Part shown: piece after piece, positions 8,724 through 17,560 of the stretch | How positions within the stretch are numbered: the first letter of the stretch is position 1 | Layout: each line of letters starts with the position of its first letter | Assembly: GCA_934351925.1 (NCBI GenBank) | Contig: CAKRJT010000005.1 | Span: 62,001 to 126,000, forward strand | Source: an uncultured Lachnospiraceae bacterium | GTDB lineage: Bacteria; Bacillota; Clostridia; Lachnospirales; Lachnospiraceae | Direction: 5' to 3' | DNA length: 64,000 nt | Made by a program: the position numbers and the translations under genes | The notes under the pieces: generated by a model | Seen by the model: only the letters and a program-made list of their open reading frames with translations | The model's database searches: none | What the model was told of the DNA's origin: nothing

Positions 8724-10526
8724 ATGGAATATAAATATATAGCAAACTTAATAGCTATGGAAAGACATAAGAAAGATTTATCTGCAGTAGAGGTTTGTGA
8801 TGGATTGTGCAGTAGTGGTGTTTTTAGTAAAATAGAAAATGGAAGTCACAGAGGAGATATTCATTTAATCATTGCTATATTGCAAAGACTTGGAATGAAT
8901 GGTGGTAAGGCTGGCAGATATCTGTGTAGAGATGAATATGATGAAATGTATGACAGATTTATAATACTTGAATATATAAAATCTAGATATCTGGTACAGG
9001 CAGAAGAAGCACTTAATAAGTATCGGAAAAAACATTGTAATAATAACCAACTGAATAAGCAGTTTGCTGAATACATGGAAGCGAGGATTGCTGAACTTGA
9101 AGGTGATTTGAATACAGCATTAAAAAAATATGAATTTACGGTGTTATATACAAAACCAAAATATAATGAAGATATATCATATAAATGTGTATCAGTATAT
9201 GAATTTTTTATGCTCGCCAATATTGCACGACTTAATGCAGAATTGGGAAAAAATGATGTTGCTGCTTCGATATATGATAAACTCCATAAATATTGTAAAA
9301 GTAATGAATTTGAGGAGTGGAACTTTGTGTGCATTTATCCTAAGCTGTTAAATGAAATGCTTATGACAGTATATCCACCTGAAAATATGGGGAATTATGA
9401 GAGAAGAATGTGGCTTAATGAGATTGGGGAAGCTCTCAGCGTATTAAGAAAAACATCAAGACTGCATTATGTATGCTCACTTATAGAAAAACGCAATATG
9501 CTTATTGATCTGATGGGCATGGAACCAGATGAACAATTGAGTATTTTTATGGCGGATATTATTAAACTCAGGGAAAAAAATAATATAACCTATGATTTGT
9601 TTGAGTGGTATCCATACTATATTGATGGCGGTTTCTATTCGGCAGAAAAAATGTTAGGTGAGCGTAGGTGCCTGAAAGGTATTACAGTTGAGAAAATGTC
9701 TGATGGAGTATGCACGGTAGAAACAGCTAGTAGAATTTTAAATATGAAGGTCTCAGCTCAATATAATACAGTTACAAAATTATTCAATAATATTGAATTA
9801 CAAGGAGTGATGTGTGAAGATATTTTAGTATCCGATGACTTGGAAACACATAAAATGTGGGATGTATTGGTACAGTGCAGTCAGATAGAGGATTACATAA
9901 CGGCTGGAAAAGTATTCGAAAAATTAAAGAAAAAATTAGATGATTCCATAAAAATAAATCAAATGGTATTAAAATATAAGGCTGCTGAACTGGAAATACA
10001 AGAGAAAGATACAGAATATAAAAAGAATGCACAGATATATGAGCAAATATTGGGATTTTCTATAAATAAAATTGAAGATATAACAGTTTTTACCAATATA
10101 GAATGTATGATTATTAATAGATTTTTTTACTGGATGGACAGGGGAAAAGAGTACAGTCAACTGGATATTTATGAAAAGATGTGCGAAGTATATCAGAAGA
10201 AAAATGGCGTTATGCGTAGGGCGTTTGCAAGCGAATGTGAGAGATTGCTTGTAAATTGTGCTAATTATGAAGGAAATGCAGGAGAATACGAAAAATCCAC
10301 TTGCCATGCATATCAGGGAATAGCATTGGAACTTGAATGTGAAAGATGTGATGCCTTATCGACTCTTTTATATTGTATTCCATGGAATCATGTAGCAAGT
10401 GGAAAAATTGCTGATTCTAAGGATATTGAGTTATGTGAATATGCGTATCAAATTGCATGGTATCTGCAAGAAAATCAGCGTATGCAGTTGTATAGAAAAT
10501 GGATTGAAACAAATAGAAACAAATAG
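8724..10526 (+). CDS. HTH + TPR transcriptional regulator, RRNPP-like
   Basis: A 600-residue protein. Residues 3-58 look like an XRE-type helix-turn-helix (LCSSGVFSKIENGS is the recognition-helix region), and the rest is helical with TPR-like pairs such as YLVQAEEALNKYRKK and AEYMEARIAELEGDLNTALKKYE. The HTH-then-TPR layout is that of the RRNPP family (Rgg, PlcR, NprR, PrgX), which bind small imported peptides and switch promoters; this one is longer than the 280-430 residues usual there. ATG 8724 follows GGAGGGCAGAGG. Coding is AT-rich with many ATA and AGA codons, unlike the glycosyltransferases upstream, suggesting acquisition. A terminator overlaps the stop codon. A convergent ORF at 10540-10687 encodes a signal-peptide-like small protein that could be its cognate peptide precursor. 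Confidence 0.72.
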   Translation: MEYKYIANLIAMERHKKDLSAVEVCDGLCSSGVFSKIENGSHRGDIHLIIAILQRLGMNGGKAGRYLCRDEYDEMYDRFIILEYIKSRYLVQAEEALNKYRKKHCNNNQLNKQFAEYMEARIAELEGDLNTALKKYEFTVLYTKPKYNEDISYKCVSVYEFFMLANIARLNAELGKNDVAASIYDKLHKYCKSNEFEEWNFVCIYPKLLNEMLMTVYPPENMGNYERRMWLNEIGEALSVLRKTSRLHYVCSLIEKRNMLIDLMGMEPDEQLSIFMADIIKLREKNNITYDLFEWYPYYIDGGFYSAEKMLGERRCLKGITVEKMSDGVCTVETASRILNMKVSAQYNTVTKLFNNIELQGVMCEDILVSDDLETHKMWDVLVQCSQIEDYITAGKVFEKLKKKLDDSIKINQMVLKYKAAELEIQEKDTEYKKNAQIYEQILGFSINKIEDITVFTNIECMIINRFFYWMDRGKEYSQLDIYEKMCEVYQKKNGVMRRAFASECERLLVNCANYEGNAGEYEKSTCHAYQGIALELECERCDALSTLLYCIPWNHVASGKIADSKDIELCEYAYQIAWYLQENQRMQLYRKWIETNRNK

Positions 10527-10549
10527 AGAATATTTGTTTCTATTTTTTA
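10516..10549 (+). terminator. Rho-independent terminator of the HTH-TPR gene
   Basis: A perfect 10-base stem GAAACAAATA / TATTTGTTTC with a GAGAA loop followed by TATTTTTTAT. The left arm lies inside the last codons of the regulator, so the stop codon is in the hairpin. Confidence 0.85.
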
Positions 10550-10687
10550 TTATCTTTGGAAGTTAAGTCATCTGAATAAACGGATATTGAAATTGCAGAT
10601 GTTGCAGGGATGAAATTAGTGCTGATAATTGTTAAAGCTTGAATAGTAACAAGGATAATAGCGATGAAGGTACAGATTTTTTTTCAT
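10540..10687 (-). pseudogene. Small signal-peptide protein, frame broken in an A8 tract (candidate peptide pheromone precursor)
   Basis: On the minus strand AAGGAG lies nine bases before ATG (10685-10687). The ATG is followed by eight A residues. With seven As the frame would read MKK-KICTFIAIILVTIQALTI... and continue to TAG at 10540-10542: a lysine start, a hydrophobic core of about 20 residues, a plausible signal-peptidase site after PATSA, and a mature tail of about 17 residues (ISISVYSDDLTSKDNKK). With eight As the start frame stops after 23 codons. This is either a recent frameshift, a phase-variable or slippage-expressed gene, or a sequencing error. It is convergent with the HTH-TPR regulator, as expected for an RRNPP peptide gene. 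Identification as a pheromone is inference. Confidence 0.5.
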
Positions 10688-10751
10688 AAATATATACTCC
10701 TTTTTAATTTGTAAATATTGTAAAAATTATTACACATAATAATAAATTTGA

Positions 10752-10793
10752 CCATGACATCCAGTGAAATAAAATATTCCATAAATGTCATGG
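10752..10793. promoter_or_regulatory. Inverted repeat CCATGACAT / ATGTCATGG, possible operator
   Basis: Nine-base arms at 10752-10760 and 10785-10793, with a third TGTCATG at about 10820-10826. They lie upstream of the minus-strand signal-peptide ORF, in a 290-base stretch with no other gene. They could bind the adjacent HTH protein; this is inference from symmetry and position only. Confidence 0.4.
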
Positions 10794-10818
10794 AAGAATG
10801 AATAGATGTAATATATAA

Positions 10819-11230
10819 TTGTCATGTAGTAATATTTTTTATGTTTTTACTAGAAGAAAGGAAAAGGTACATTTATGGTCAGAGACTGAGTATGACGGAT
10901 GGCAGCTTACATGGAGTGTAGGAAATTTTTATGACAGGCTTGACAAAATAGATAAGGATGGAATAATATACTTATATAGTTATGACGGCAATGGTAATAG
11001 AATAAGCTGATGCATCTTCCCCAGAGACTTCGGACTTCAGTATTCAAGGATATGTATACGATAACAATAATTATAAATACTATTCTCATGATGCTTACCA
11101 GACTTCTGCATGTTCATTTAGTGATACATGGAATTTTGAGCCTGATTTTGCAGAGGCAGTATTCAATGTGGGAGGATATACGGGTGATTGTACTATCAGA
11201 CTGAATATAACTAATGGGGTAATATCATAG
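10819..11230 (+). pseudogene. Rhs/YD-repeat-like gene remnant
   Basis: A short frame ends with LYSYDGNGNRIS, the typical YD-repeat of Rhs and wall-associated proteins, then stops at TGA 11008-11010. A second frame, with no start codon, opens at 11006 and runs to TAG 11228-11230 (GYVYDNNNYKYYSHDAY near its start). The simplest reading is one degraded coding sequence with a frameshift at about 11006. Rhs proteins are normally over 1,000 residues, so this is a C-terminal crumb. No ribosome site supports the upstream start. It separates the regulator block from the lipoprotein/ABC block. Confidence 0.5.
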
Positions 11231-11266
11231 GTTAGCATTTTGAAAGCAGAAAAGGAGACTGGGATA

Positions 11267-12433
11267 ATGAAAAAAATAAAGGGGATATCTATTGTGTTGT
11301 TAGTGCTGGTGTTGACAGCCTGTTCCAAAAATGGCAGTTCGCCTGATAGTATAACAAATGATACTGCAAAAGAGTATGAGGAGCTTCAGCCTTTATGGAA
11401 AATCAGGGAGATAACAGCCGGGCCGGATGGTTTTTATTATCAGATACCTCAAAGCGATGCTGGTGGGCTGCATGTTCTGACATATTTTTTTGATAAAGCT
11501 ACAAGAGAGCAGTATCCGGTATGCAGCAAGCCTGAATGCAGTCATAATGACAGCAGTTGTATGGCAAGCAGTGGACCAGATGAATACCTGACCGGGATAT
11601 GGTATTATAAAGACAAAATTTATCGTACTAAAAATGACAAAGGGAATGCATGGCTGTGCAGAATGGATACCGATGGAGATAACAGAGAGAAGTTGTTTGA
11701 AATAGGAGATGCAGATTTATGGGGAGAGAATTTATATTATCTGTATTTCAGGGATGAAGATGTATACATTACATGCACCCATGCCGGTGGAGGAAAGGCA
11801 ATTTTTATAAGAAAAAGGAGTCTTGATGGAACTCATGATGAGGTAGTATATGAAAATACAGACGATAAATATATTCAGGATGGGTTACAGTGGTATTCAT
11901 CAAAACTGTATTTAAAAGAATATCTGACGGAGGAGGCTTCTGAAAATGGAGCAAGTTCGACAAGACTTGCAGCTTATGATTTTAATACCCGGAAAACAGA
12001 GTATATTGAACTTGGGAATTTTAGCGGATATTGTTTTTCTAAGGATGAAAATTATTGCTTCTTTTACCGTATTAATGATGGATTGTACAAAAAGAACATG
12101 AAGACAGGAAAAGAAAATAAAATATATGAAAGCAGCGATGGAAACAATAACTTTAATATAAGGTGCATAGGGGAATATCTGTTGCTGGAGAGTATGGACA
12201 AAGGCCGGCAGCCTGGTGTGTATGTCATGGATTTGGATGGAAATATTCTTAATGAGATACCGCGGGTTTCGAGTGTGGATAGTGTGATATTTGGAAATGA
12301 GAATTACATATTTCAGCGAGGGGTAGTTGACAAGGAAGAGGGTCGGGTAATGACATATATGTACATACCGATGTCCGAAATAGAAAGCACCAAGGAGTGG
12401 ATTTGGTTTGATGAGGATATGTCATTATTGTAA
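11267..12433 (+). CDS. Lipoprotein with beta-propeller-like repeats, partner of the ABC transporter
   Basis: A 388-residue protein. ATG 11267 follows AAAGGAG; the leader MKKIKGISIVLLVLVLTAC ends in a clear lipobox (LTAC), so the mature protein would be lipidated on Cys19 and face outside. The body contains repeated short units like DGFYYQ, DKIYRTK, NLYYLYF and GLYKKNMKTGK, reminiscent of DUF5050/TolB-like propellers that read out repeated tyrosine-rich strands. A CSKPECSHNDSSC segment near residues 82-94 is cysteine-rich. It precedes an ABC permease and ATPase on the same strand; it could be a sensor or accessory lipoprotein of that transporter. The exact function is unknown. Confidence 0.7.
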   Translation: MKKIKGISIVLLVLVLTACSKNGSSPDSITNDTAKEYEELQPLWKIREITAGPDGFYYQIPQSDAGGLHVLTYFFDKATREQYPVCSKPECSHNDSSCMASSGPDEYLTGIWYYKDKIYRTKNDKGNAWLCRMDTDGDNREKLFEIGDADLWGENLYYLYFRDEDVYITCTHAGGGKAIFIRKRSLDGTHDEVVYENTDDKYIQDGLQWYSSKLYLKEYLTEEASENGASSTRLAAYDFNTRKTEYIELGNFSGYCFSKDENYCFFYRINDGLYKKNMKTGKENKIYESSDGNNNFNIRCIGEYLLLESMDKGRQPGVYVMDLDGNILNEIPRVSSVDSVIFGNENYIFQRGVVDKEEGRVMTYMYIPMSEIESTKEWIWFDEDMSLL

Positions 12434-12509
12434 AACTTTTGATGAAATGTCTGCCAGCTTGGATAGTGATTAAACGTCAGGAAAAAACGCATTCGAAATG
12501 GGGATTAGT

Positions 12510-14681
12510 ATGGATAGATATAAGACGGTTATAAATAAAAAAAATATTATAATTCTTTTATCTATTCTGTTTGTGTGTTTAGGAATGTTTCTTTTCAGAC
12601 AGGTGGAGGATACAGGTTTTATAGGGTTGCTTGATAACAGAAGGGTATTGGAAAAATATATTGATACATATAGCGGATTAGACTTTGCTGCAGCATATAA
12701 TGAGGTATCGGAGGCGAGAAAGAGTAATTACTCTGATAAAATTCTGCGTGCTGTATGTGAAAAACTTGAATATCTTAGTGGGTATGGGGAGTACGTTGAC
12801 AATGTAATTTCCAATGCTGAGACGATGAGCAGACGCAGGCTCTTTGTGGCGCAGGGAGGCTATAGGCTGAAGAATATTATCAAGACGATGCAGGATTACG
12901 CTGGAATCAGGGAAGTCAGGCTGATATTTGATAATGACATGGGTTTTGAAGCTTTTTTGGAATATCGGGCTTTGTATTACTTTATAGCTATGGCTATGCT
13001 GGCTGTAGTGATGATGCTTCTGGACTTCAATTCGCCACAGAGCCGCAATATAACTTATTATTGCCCTGACGGAAGAGGGCGGCTTGGAATGAGCCATGTG
13101 ATACAGCTTTTTGGTACGGAGCTGTTTGTCAGTGCATTTATTTATTTTGCAGTATTACTGGAGGCTTTTTCCCTATATGGCTTCTGTGATTTGAATGTGT
13201 CTGTGCAGAGCACGGAAATGTTCAGAAATTACACATTTGAAATCAGCCGCATGGAATATATTCTGATTAATTATGCACAGTTTTTTGCCATAGTTTTCAT
13301 GCTTTCACTGCTTGTGTGGGTATTTTTAAATGGCTGTAAGGCGGCAAGTCTTGGCATAATCGGACTGTGTGTGCTTGTGGGGGCAGAGGTTCTTCTGTAT
13401 GTCAATATTGAGCAGAACAGCAGATGGCAGTTATTAAAAAAGATTAATCTTGTAAATTTATTGTATGTTCCCGGAATCAATGTGGGATATTCTAATGCCA
13501 ATATTTTTGGAAAGCCATTGAATTTTATGGGAGTTGTTATCACCTGCACTATCGCACTTATAGTTGTGTTATCCATGGTGAGTGTATTGATGGCTGAATA
13601 TCAGAAGCCTGTCGAGGAATACCCTTCAGGCATAAAAGGATGGTTTGCAGAAAAATTACACGCGTCTGCATCAAAAAGCACGGTATTTATAAAGGAAATG
13701 TATAAGCTGCTTATAACCAGAAAGGCATTGGTAATCAGCATATTTTTTTATATAACCGCAATATGCTTTATAAATGACAATAAAGTATATATTGGTGAAA
13801 ACCAGATTAACTATGATGAAATGTTTTTGGAGATAGGACAGCAGGGGATAGCCGGCTTGCGGGCAGAATATGAGGAACTGGAGGCTGACATAAGACAGAC
13901 GGTGGCGGATATGGCGGCAGCGGATGCTAAGCTTGCGGCAGGAGAACTTACCGAAGATGAGTATATGCACATATACGTTAAGTATATTGAAGTGGAGAAT
14001 AAAAAAAATATAAGTTTTATGCTGCTTAATAAGCTTAATTATCTTGAGGAGGTGGAAGCGGCATACGGAATACAGACGGTGGTGATGCCTGAGAATGGCT
14101 ATAATAATGCGATTGGCAGAGCAAGCATTAAGAGGGAGCTTATAACCGGAGTATTGTTCATGGCAGCTATATGGGTGATGGTGGCAGACTATTTCAGCTA
14201 CGAAAAGGGATTAAATTCAAGGGAACTGTTTTATATGATGAAAAGGGGAGGCTCATGGCTGTATGCGAGGAAAATGCTGGTGTGCATAGCATTGCTGGCA
14301 GTGTTGTTTATGTTAGTGTATGGATATGATGCAGTGAAAATGGCGAAGTGGTATGATATGCCGTTTATGGATTCTTCAGCAATGAATCTGAGCTTTATGA
14401 GGGATTCTGGGTATACAGGAAGCATAAAGGGATATATTGTCGCACTGCTAACATTGAGACTGGCAGCGGGACTGACGGTATGTACATGTGCAGCCACATT
14501 TTCAATAAAGCTCGGACAGAAGGCACAGCTTGGAGTTGTGCCGGCAGCAGGTGTGGCAGTGATGGTAGTGTTACTTGCGTTTGTCAGATTATGGTTTGAG
14601 GTTATGCTCATTGGTTTTGTATTTGTAACGGTAATAATGACAGTAATCGGCGGCAGGCTGTGGAACAGAAGGTGGGAGTGA
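12510..14681 (+). CDS. ABC transporter permease, two fused six-helix halves
   Basis: A 723-residue membrane protein. Helix 1 lies near residues 15-33, followed by a long external loop, then about five helices up to residue 365; a second set begins near residue 410 (VISIFFYITAICFI), again with an external helical loop (about 430-530), then about five more helices to the C-terminus. This internal repetition is like two ABC-2 permease halves in one chain. The next gene, four bases downstream, is the ATPase. ATG 12510 is chosen because AATGGGGA stands seven bases upstream; the in-frame ATG at 12498 would put that site in the coding region. The substrate is unknown; peptide or antimicrobial export or resistance are common for this architecture. 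Confidence 0.78.
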   Translation: MDRYKTVINKKNIIILLSILFVCLGMFLFRQVEDTGFIGLLDNRRVLEKYIDTYSGLDFAAAYNEVSEARKSNYSDKILRAVCEKLEYLSGYGEYVDNVISNAETMSRRRLFVAQGGYRLKNIIKTMQDYAGIREVRLIFDNDMGFEAFLEYRALYYFIAMAMLAVVMMLLDFNSPQSRNITYYCPDGRGRLGMSHVIQLFGTELFVSAFIYFAVLLEAFSLYGFCDLNVSVQSTEMFRNYTFEISRMEYILINYAQFFAIVFMLSLLVWVFLNGCKAASLGIIGLCVLVGAEVLLYVNIEQNSRWQLLKKINLVNLLYVPGINVGYSNANIFGKPLNFMGVVITCTIALIVVLSMVSVLMAEYQKPVEEYPSGIKGWFAEKLHASASKSTVFIKEMYKLLITRKALVISIFFYITAICFINDNKVYIGENQINYDEMFLEIGQQGIAGLRAEYEELEADIRQTVADMAAADAKLAAGELTEDEYMHIYVKYIEVENKKNISFMLLNKLNYLEEVEAAYGIQTVVMPENGYNNAIGRASIKRELITGVLFMAAIWVMVADYFSYEKGLNSRELFYMMKRGGSWLYARKMLVCIALLAVLFMLVYGYDAVKMAKWYDMPFMDSSAMNLSFMRDSGYTGSIKGYIVALLTLRLAAGLTVCTCAATFSIKLGQKAQLGVVPAAGVAVMVVLLAFVRLWFEVMLIGFVFVTVIMTVIGGRLWNRRWE

Positions 14682-14685
14682 TTAC

Positions 14686-15555
14686 ATGGAACTTGCCATA
14701 AGAAATTTAAAAAAATCATATGGAAAAAAAGAGGTTTTAAAGGGAGTAAACTATGTATTTACTCCTGGAATATATGGTGTGCTGGGTGTGAACGGAGCAG
14801 GGAAAAGCACCTTAATCAGGCTTATTGCCGATTATATTAAGGCTGACAGTGGTGAAATAACCTATAACGGTGAAAACATAACACAATTAAAGAGAGCCTT
14901 CAGAAAGAAGCTCGGATATATGCCGCAGCAGCAGGATGTATATAAGGATATGACTGCTCAGGCATTTCTGTATTATATAGCTGATCTTAAAGGAGTAAGC
15001 AGACGCAAGGCGCAGGTGCAGGTTGAGGAACTGTTAAATGCACTGAATCTTGACCAGTACAGATATGACAATATAGGGAAGTTTTCGGGTGGAATGCGGC
15101 AGAGGCTGCTTCTTGCTCAGGCACTTATAGGAAATCCGGAGGTACTCCTTTTAGATGAGCCGACAGCAGGACTTGACCCTAAGGAAAGAATAGCGGTCAG
15201 AAATTATATTTCGTCCTTATCAGATGAGAGAATCATTCTTCTGACGACGCATATTATAAGTGATATTGAATCTATAGCAGATGAGGTTCTTTTTCTTGAT
15301 AATGGGAGACTTGAGATATCGGGTTCGCCTATCGAACTTATAGATATGATATATGACAAGGTGGGCGAAATATATATTGATGATAATAATATGGATGAGC
15401 TGAAAAAAAAATATCCGTTCGGAACTATTGTGCAGCGTATGAACGGAAGAAGCTATAGGATAGTCTGCGACAGGCTGCCGGACGAAGCAGTAAGGGTTAA
15501 GGATAATATAACACTTGAGGATGTATACATGTATATACAGCAAAGGAATATATAA
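14686..15555 (+). CDS. ABC transporter ATP-binding protein
   Basis: A 289-residue ATPase with Walker A GVNGAGKST, Q-loop MPQQQDVY, signature FSGGMRQR, Walker B VLLLDEPTAGLDP and H-loop LLTTHI. It belongs to the CcmA/drug-export group known to work with ABC-2 type permeases, energising the 723-residue permease encoded immediately upstream. The spacing (stop to start, four bases) indicates translational coupling. The C-terminal 80 residues (after the H-loop) form a small domain usual for this group. The three-gene set (lipoprotein, permease, ATPase) probably forms one operon. Export is more likely than import because no periplasmic-type binding protein is present. Confidence 0.88.
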   Translation: MELAIRNLKKSYGKKEVLKGVNYVFTPGIYGVLGVNGAGKSTLIRLIADYIKADSGEITYNGENITQLKRAFRKKLGYMPQQQDVYKDMTAQAFLYYIADLKGVSRRKAQVQVEELLNALNLDQYRYDNIGKFSGGMRQRLLLAQALIGNPEVLLLDEPTAGLDPKERIAVRNYISSLSDERIILLTTHIISDIESIADEVLFLDNGRLEISGSPIELIDMIYDKVGEIYIDDNNMDELKKKYPFGTIVQRMNGRSYRIVCDRLPDEAVRVKDNITLEDVYMYIQQRNI

Positions 15556-15605
15556 CAACTGTAATAGTTTTACAAAGATAACAATTGCTATCGGCTGATT
15601 ATGTC

Positions 15606-15656
15606 TTGATAAGCGTCCACGGATATGTTAAAATAAATACAATCCGTGGGCGCTTA
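15606..15656 (+). promoter_or_regulatory. Promoter embedded in an inverted repeat, upstream of the phosphohexomutase
   Basis: TTGATA (15606-15611), 17 bases, TAAAAT (15629-15634) form a near-consensus sigma-A promoter. The arms TAAGCGTCCACGGAT (15610-15624) and ATCCGTGGGCGCTTA (15642-15656) are complementary over 15 positions with one G-T pair and bracket the -10 element. A transcript would begin inside the loop, so the symmetry acts at DNA level (an operator) rather than as an RNA hairpin. Confidence 0.6.
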
Positions 15657-15747
15657 TGTTGTCCGTTCACAGTTTGCGGACAGGCAGGGGCAGATAACCG
15701 TGGAAATGTTTCGTATGCATCTATTGGGGGTGCAGGAAGGAGATAGC

Positions 15748-17478
15748 ATGTCATACATGGATACCTACAAGCAGTGGTGTGAGAACCCTTACTTTGATGA
15801 ATCGGTCAGAGAGGAGCTTAGGTCCATCGCAGGTAATGAGAAGGAGATTGAGGACAGATTTTACAAGGATTTGGAGTTCGGAACCGGTGGCCTCAGAGGA
15901 GTTATCGGATACGGCACTAACAGAATGAACGTATATACAGTCAGAAGAGCTACACAGGGACTTGCGAACTTTATTATAAAGGAAGGCGCACAGGACAAGG
16001 GTGTTGCTATTGCATTTGATTCGAGAAGAATGTCACCTGAATTTTCCGATGAGGCAGCGCTCTGTCTTGCAGCTAACGGAATAAAGGCTTATATTTTTCC
16101 ATCACTTCGTCCTACACCGGAGCTCTCATTTGCAGTGAGATATCTTGGCTGTACGGCAGGAATAGTCGTGACAGCGAGCCACAATCCGCCTGAATATAAC
16201 GGTTACAAGGTTTACTGGGAGGACGGTGCACAGATTACCGCTCCTAAGGATAAGCAGATTATCACAGAGGTACTTAATGTAACGGATTTCAATACAGTCA
16301 AGACTATGGACAAGGAGGCAGCTAAGGCAGCAGGTCTTTACAATGTCATCGGCTCAGACCTCGACGATGCCTACATAGCAGAGCTCAAGAAGCAGATTGT
16401 CAACCCTGACGTTATTAAGGAGATGGGAAAGACAATGAAGATTGTCTACACACCGCTTCACGGAACCGGAAATATTCCTGCGAGAAGAGTTCTCAAGGAA
16501 ATCGGCTTCGAGAACGTGTATGTTGTTCCTGAGCAGGAGCTTCCTGACGGAAATTTCCCTACAGTAAGCTATCCTAACCCTGAGGATCCGGCAGCCTTCG
16601 CACTTGCGCTCAAGCTTGCCAAGGAGAAGGACGCAGATGTCGTTCTCGCAACAGACCCTGATGCCGACAGACTCGGCGTATATGCCAAGGACTCCAAGAC
16701 AGGCGAGTATGTATCGTTCACAGGTAATATGTCAGGTATGCTTATCGCCGAGTACCTTCTCTCACAGAAGAAGGCTAAGGGACTTATCCCGGCTAACGGC
16801 GCGCTCGTAAAGACCATCGTTTCCACGAATATGGCAGATGCGGTTGCCAAGGAGTACAACCTCAAGCTCATCGAGGTTCTCACCGGCTTTAAGTACATCG
16901 GAGAGCAGATTAAGTTCTTCGAGCAGCAGCATACCTATGAGTATATGTTCGGATTTGAGGAGAGCTACGGCTGTCTTGTCGGAACACATGCAAGGGATAA
17001 GGACGCGATCGTGGCTGTCATGGCTCTGTGCGAGGCAGCAGCTTACTATAAGAAGCAGGGGCTTACTCTCTGGGATCAGATGGTAAACATCTATGAGAAG
17101 TACGGCTACTACAGAGAAGGTCTTAAGTCAATCACGCTCAAGGGCGTTGAGGGTGTTGCTAAGATTAAGCAGATGCTTGACAATCTTCGTGAAAATCCAC
17201 CTAAGAAGTTCGGCGATTTCACGGTTCTCTCAGCTAGAGACTACGACAGGGATGTAATCGTAGATTTACAGACCGGCGGGAAGAAGCCTACAGGACTTCC
17301 TAAGTCGAATGTTCTCTACTACGACCTGAATGACGGCGCATGGTGCTGTGCAAGACCATCGGGAACAGAGCCTAAGGTTAAGTTCTACATGGGCGTAAAG
17401 GGTACAAGCTTCGACGACGCACAGACCAAGCTCGCAGCACTCTCCGATGCGGTTATGGAAGTTGTGGCCGCAGAGTAG
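15748..17478 (+). CDS. Phosphoglucomutase / phosphomannomutase family (PgcA-type)
   Basis: A 576-residue alpha-D-phosphohexomutase interconverting hexose 1- and 6-phosphates, feeding NDP-sugar synthesis. The phosphoserine loop TASHNPPEYNGYK places the catalytic Ser at residue 144; the metal loop DPDADRLG, sugar-binding loop GFEESYG and phosphate-binding RPSGTEPK complete the four-domain set. The length fits the long alpha-phosphoglucomutase group of Firmicutes. ATG 15748 has AAGGAG eight bases upstream; earlier in-frame starts lack one. Codons are GC-richer than the block before it, as expected for a highly expressed core gene. The product is relevant to the glycan loci on both sides but is not linked to them in an operon. 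Confidence 0.92.
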   Translation: MSYMDTYKQWCENPYFDESVREELRSIAGNEKEIEDRFYKDLEFGTGGLRGVIGYGTNRMNVYTVRRATQGLANFIIKEGAQDKGVAIAFDSRRMSPEFSDEAALCLAANGIKAYIFPSLRPTPELSFAVRYLGCTAGIVVTASHNPPEYNGYKVYWEDGAQITAPKDKQIITEVLNVTDFNTVKTMDKEAAKAAGLYNVIGSDLDDAYIAELKKQIVNPDVIKEMGKTMKIVYTPLHGTGNIPARRVLKEIGFENVYVVPEQELPDGNFPTVSYPNPEDPAAFALALKLAKEKDADVVLATDPDADRLGVYAKDSKTGEYVSFTGNMSGMLIAEYLLSQKKAKGLIPANGALVKTIVSTNMADAVAKEYNLKLIEVLTGFKYIGEQIKFFEQQHTYEYMFGFEESYGCLVGTHARDKDAIVAVMALCEAAAYYKKQGLTLWDQMVNIYEKYGYYREGLKSITLKGVEGVAKIKQMLDNLRENPPKKFGDFTVLSARDYDRDVIVDLQTGGKKPTGLPKSNVLYYDLNDGAWCCARPSGTEPKVKFYMGVKGTSFDDAQTKLAALSDAVMEVVAAE

Positions 17479-17540
17479 TGTTAAAATATATCTAAGGCAG
17501 TAAAAAACAGCCTAAGATGTATTGCAATTTCACAACCGGA
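17476..17540. repeat. Palindromic repeat, family 2 (copy A)
   Basis: Begins in the phosphohexomutase stop (TAGTGTTAAAA), then ATCTAAGGC, AGTAAAAAACA, GCCTAAGAT, GTATTGCAATTTCACA. The arms ATCTAAGGC/GCCTAAGAT make a hairpin, and GTGTTAAAA pairs roughly with TTTCACA. The same plan and almost the same bases recur at 43003-43063. It may also act as a terminator, although no T-run follows. Confidence 0.75.
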
Positions 17541-17560
17541 TTGATAATATTTATACCCAG

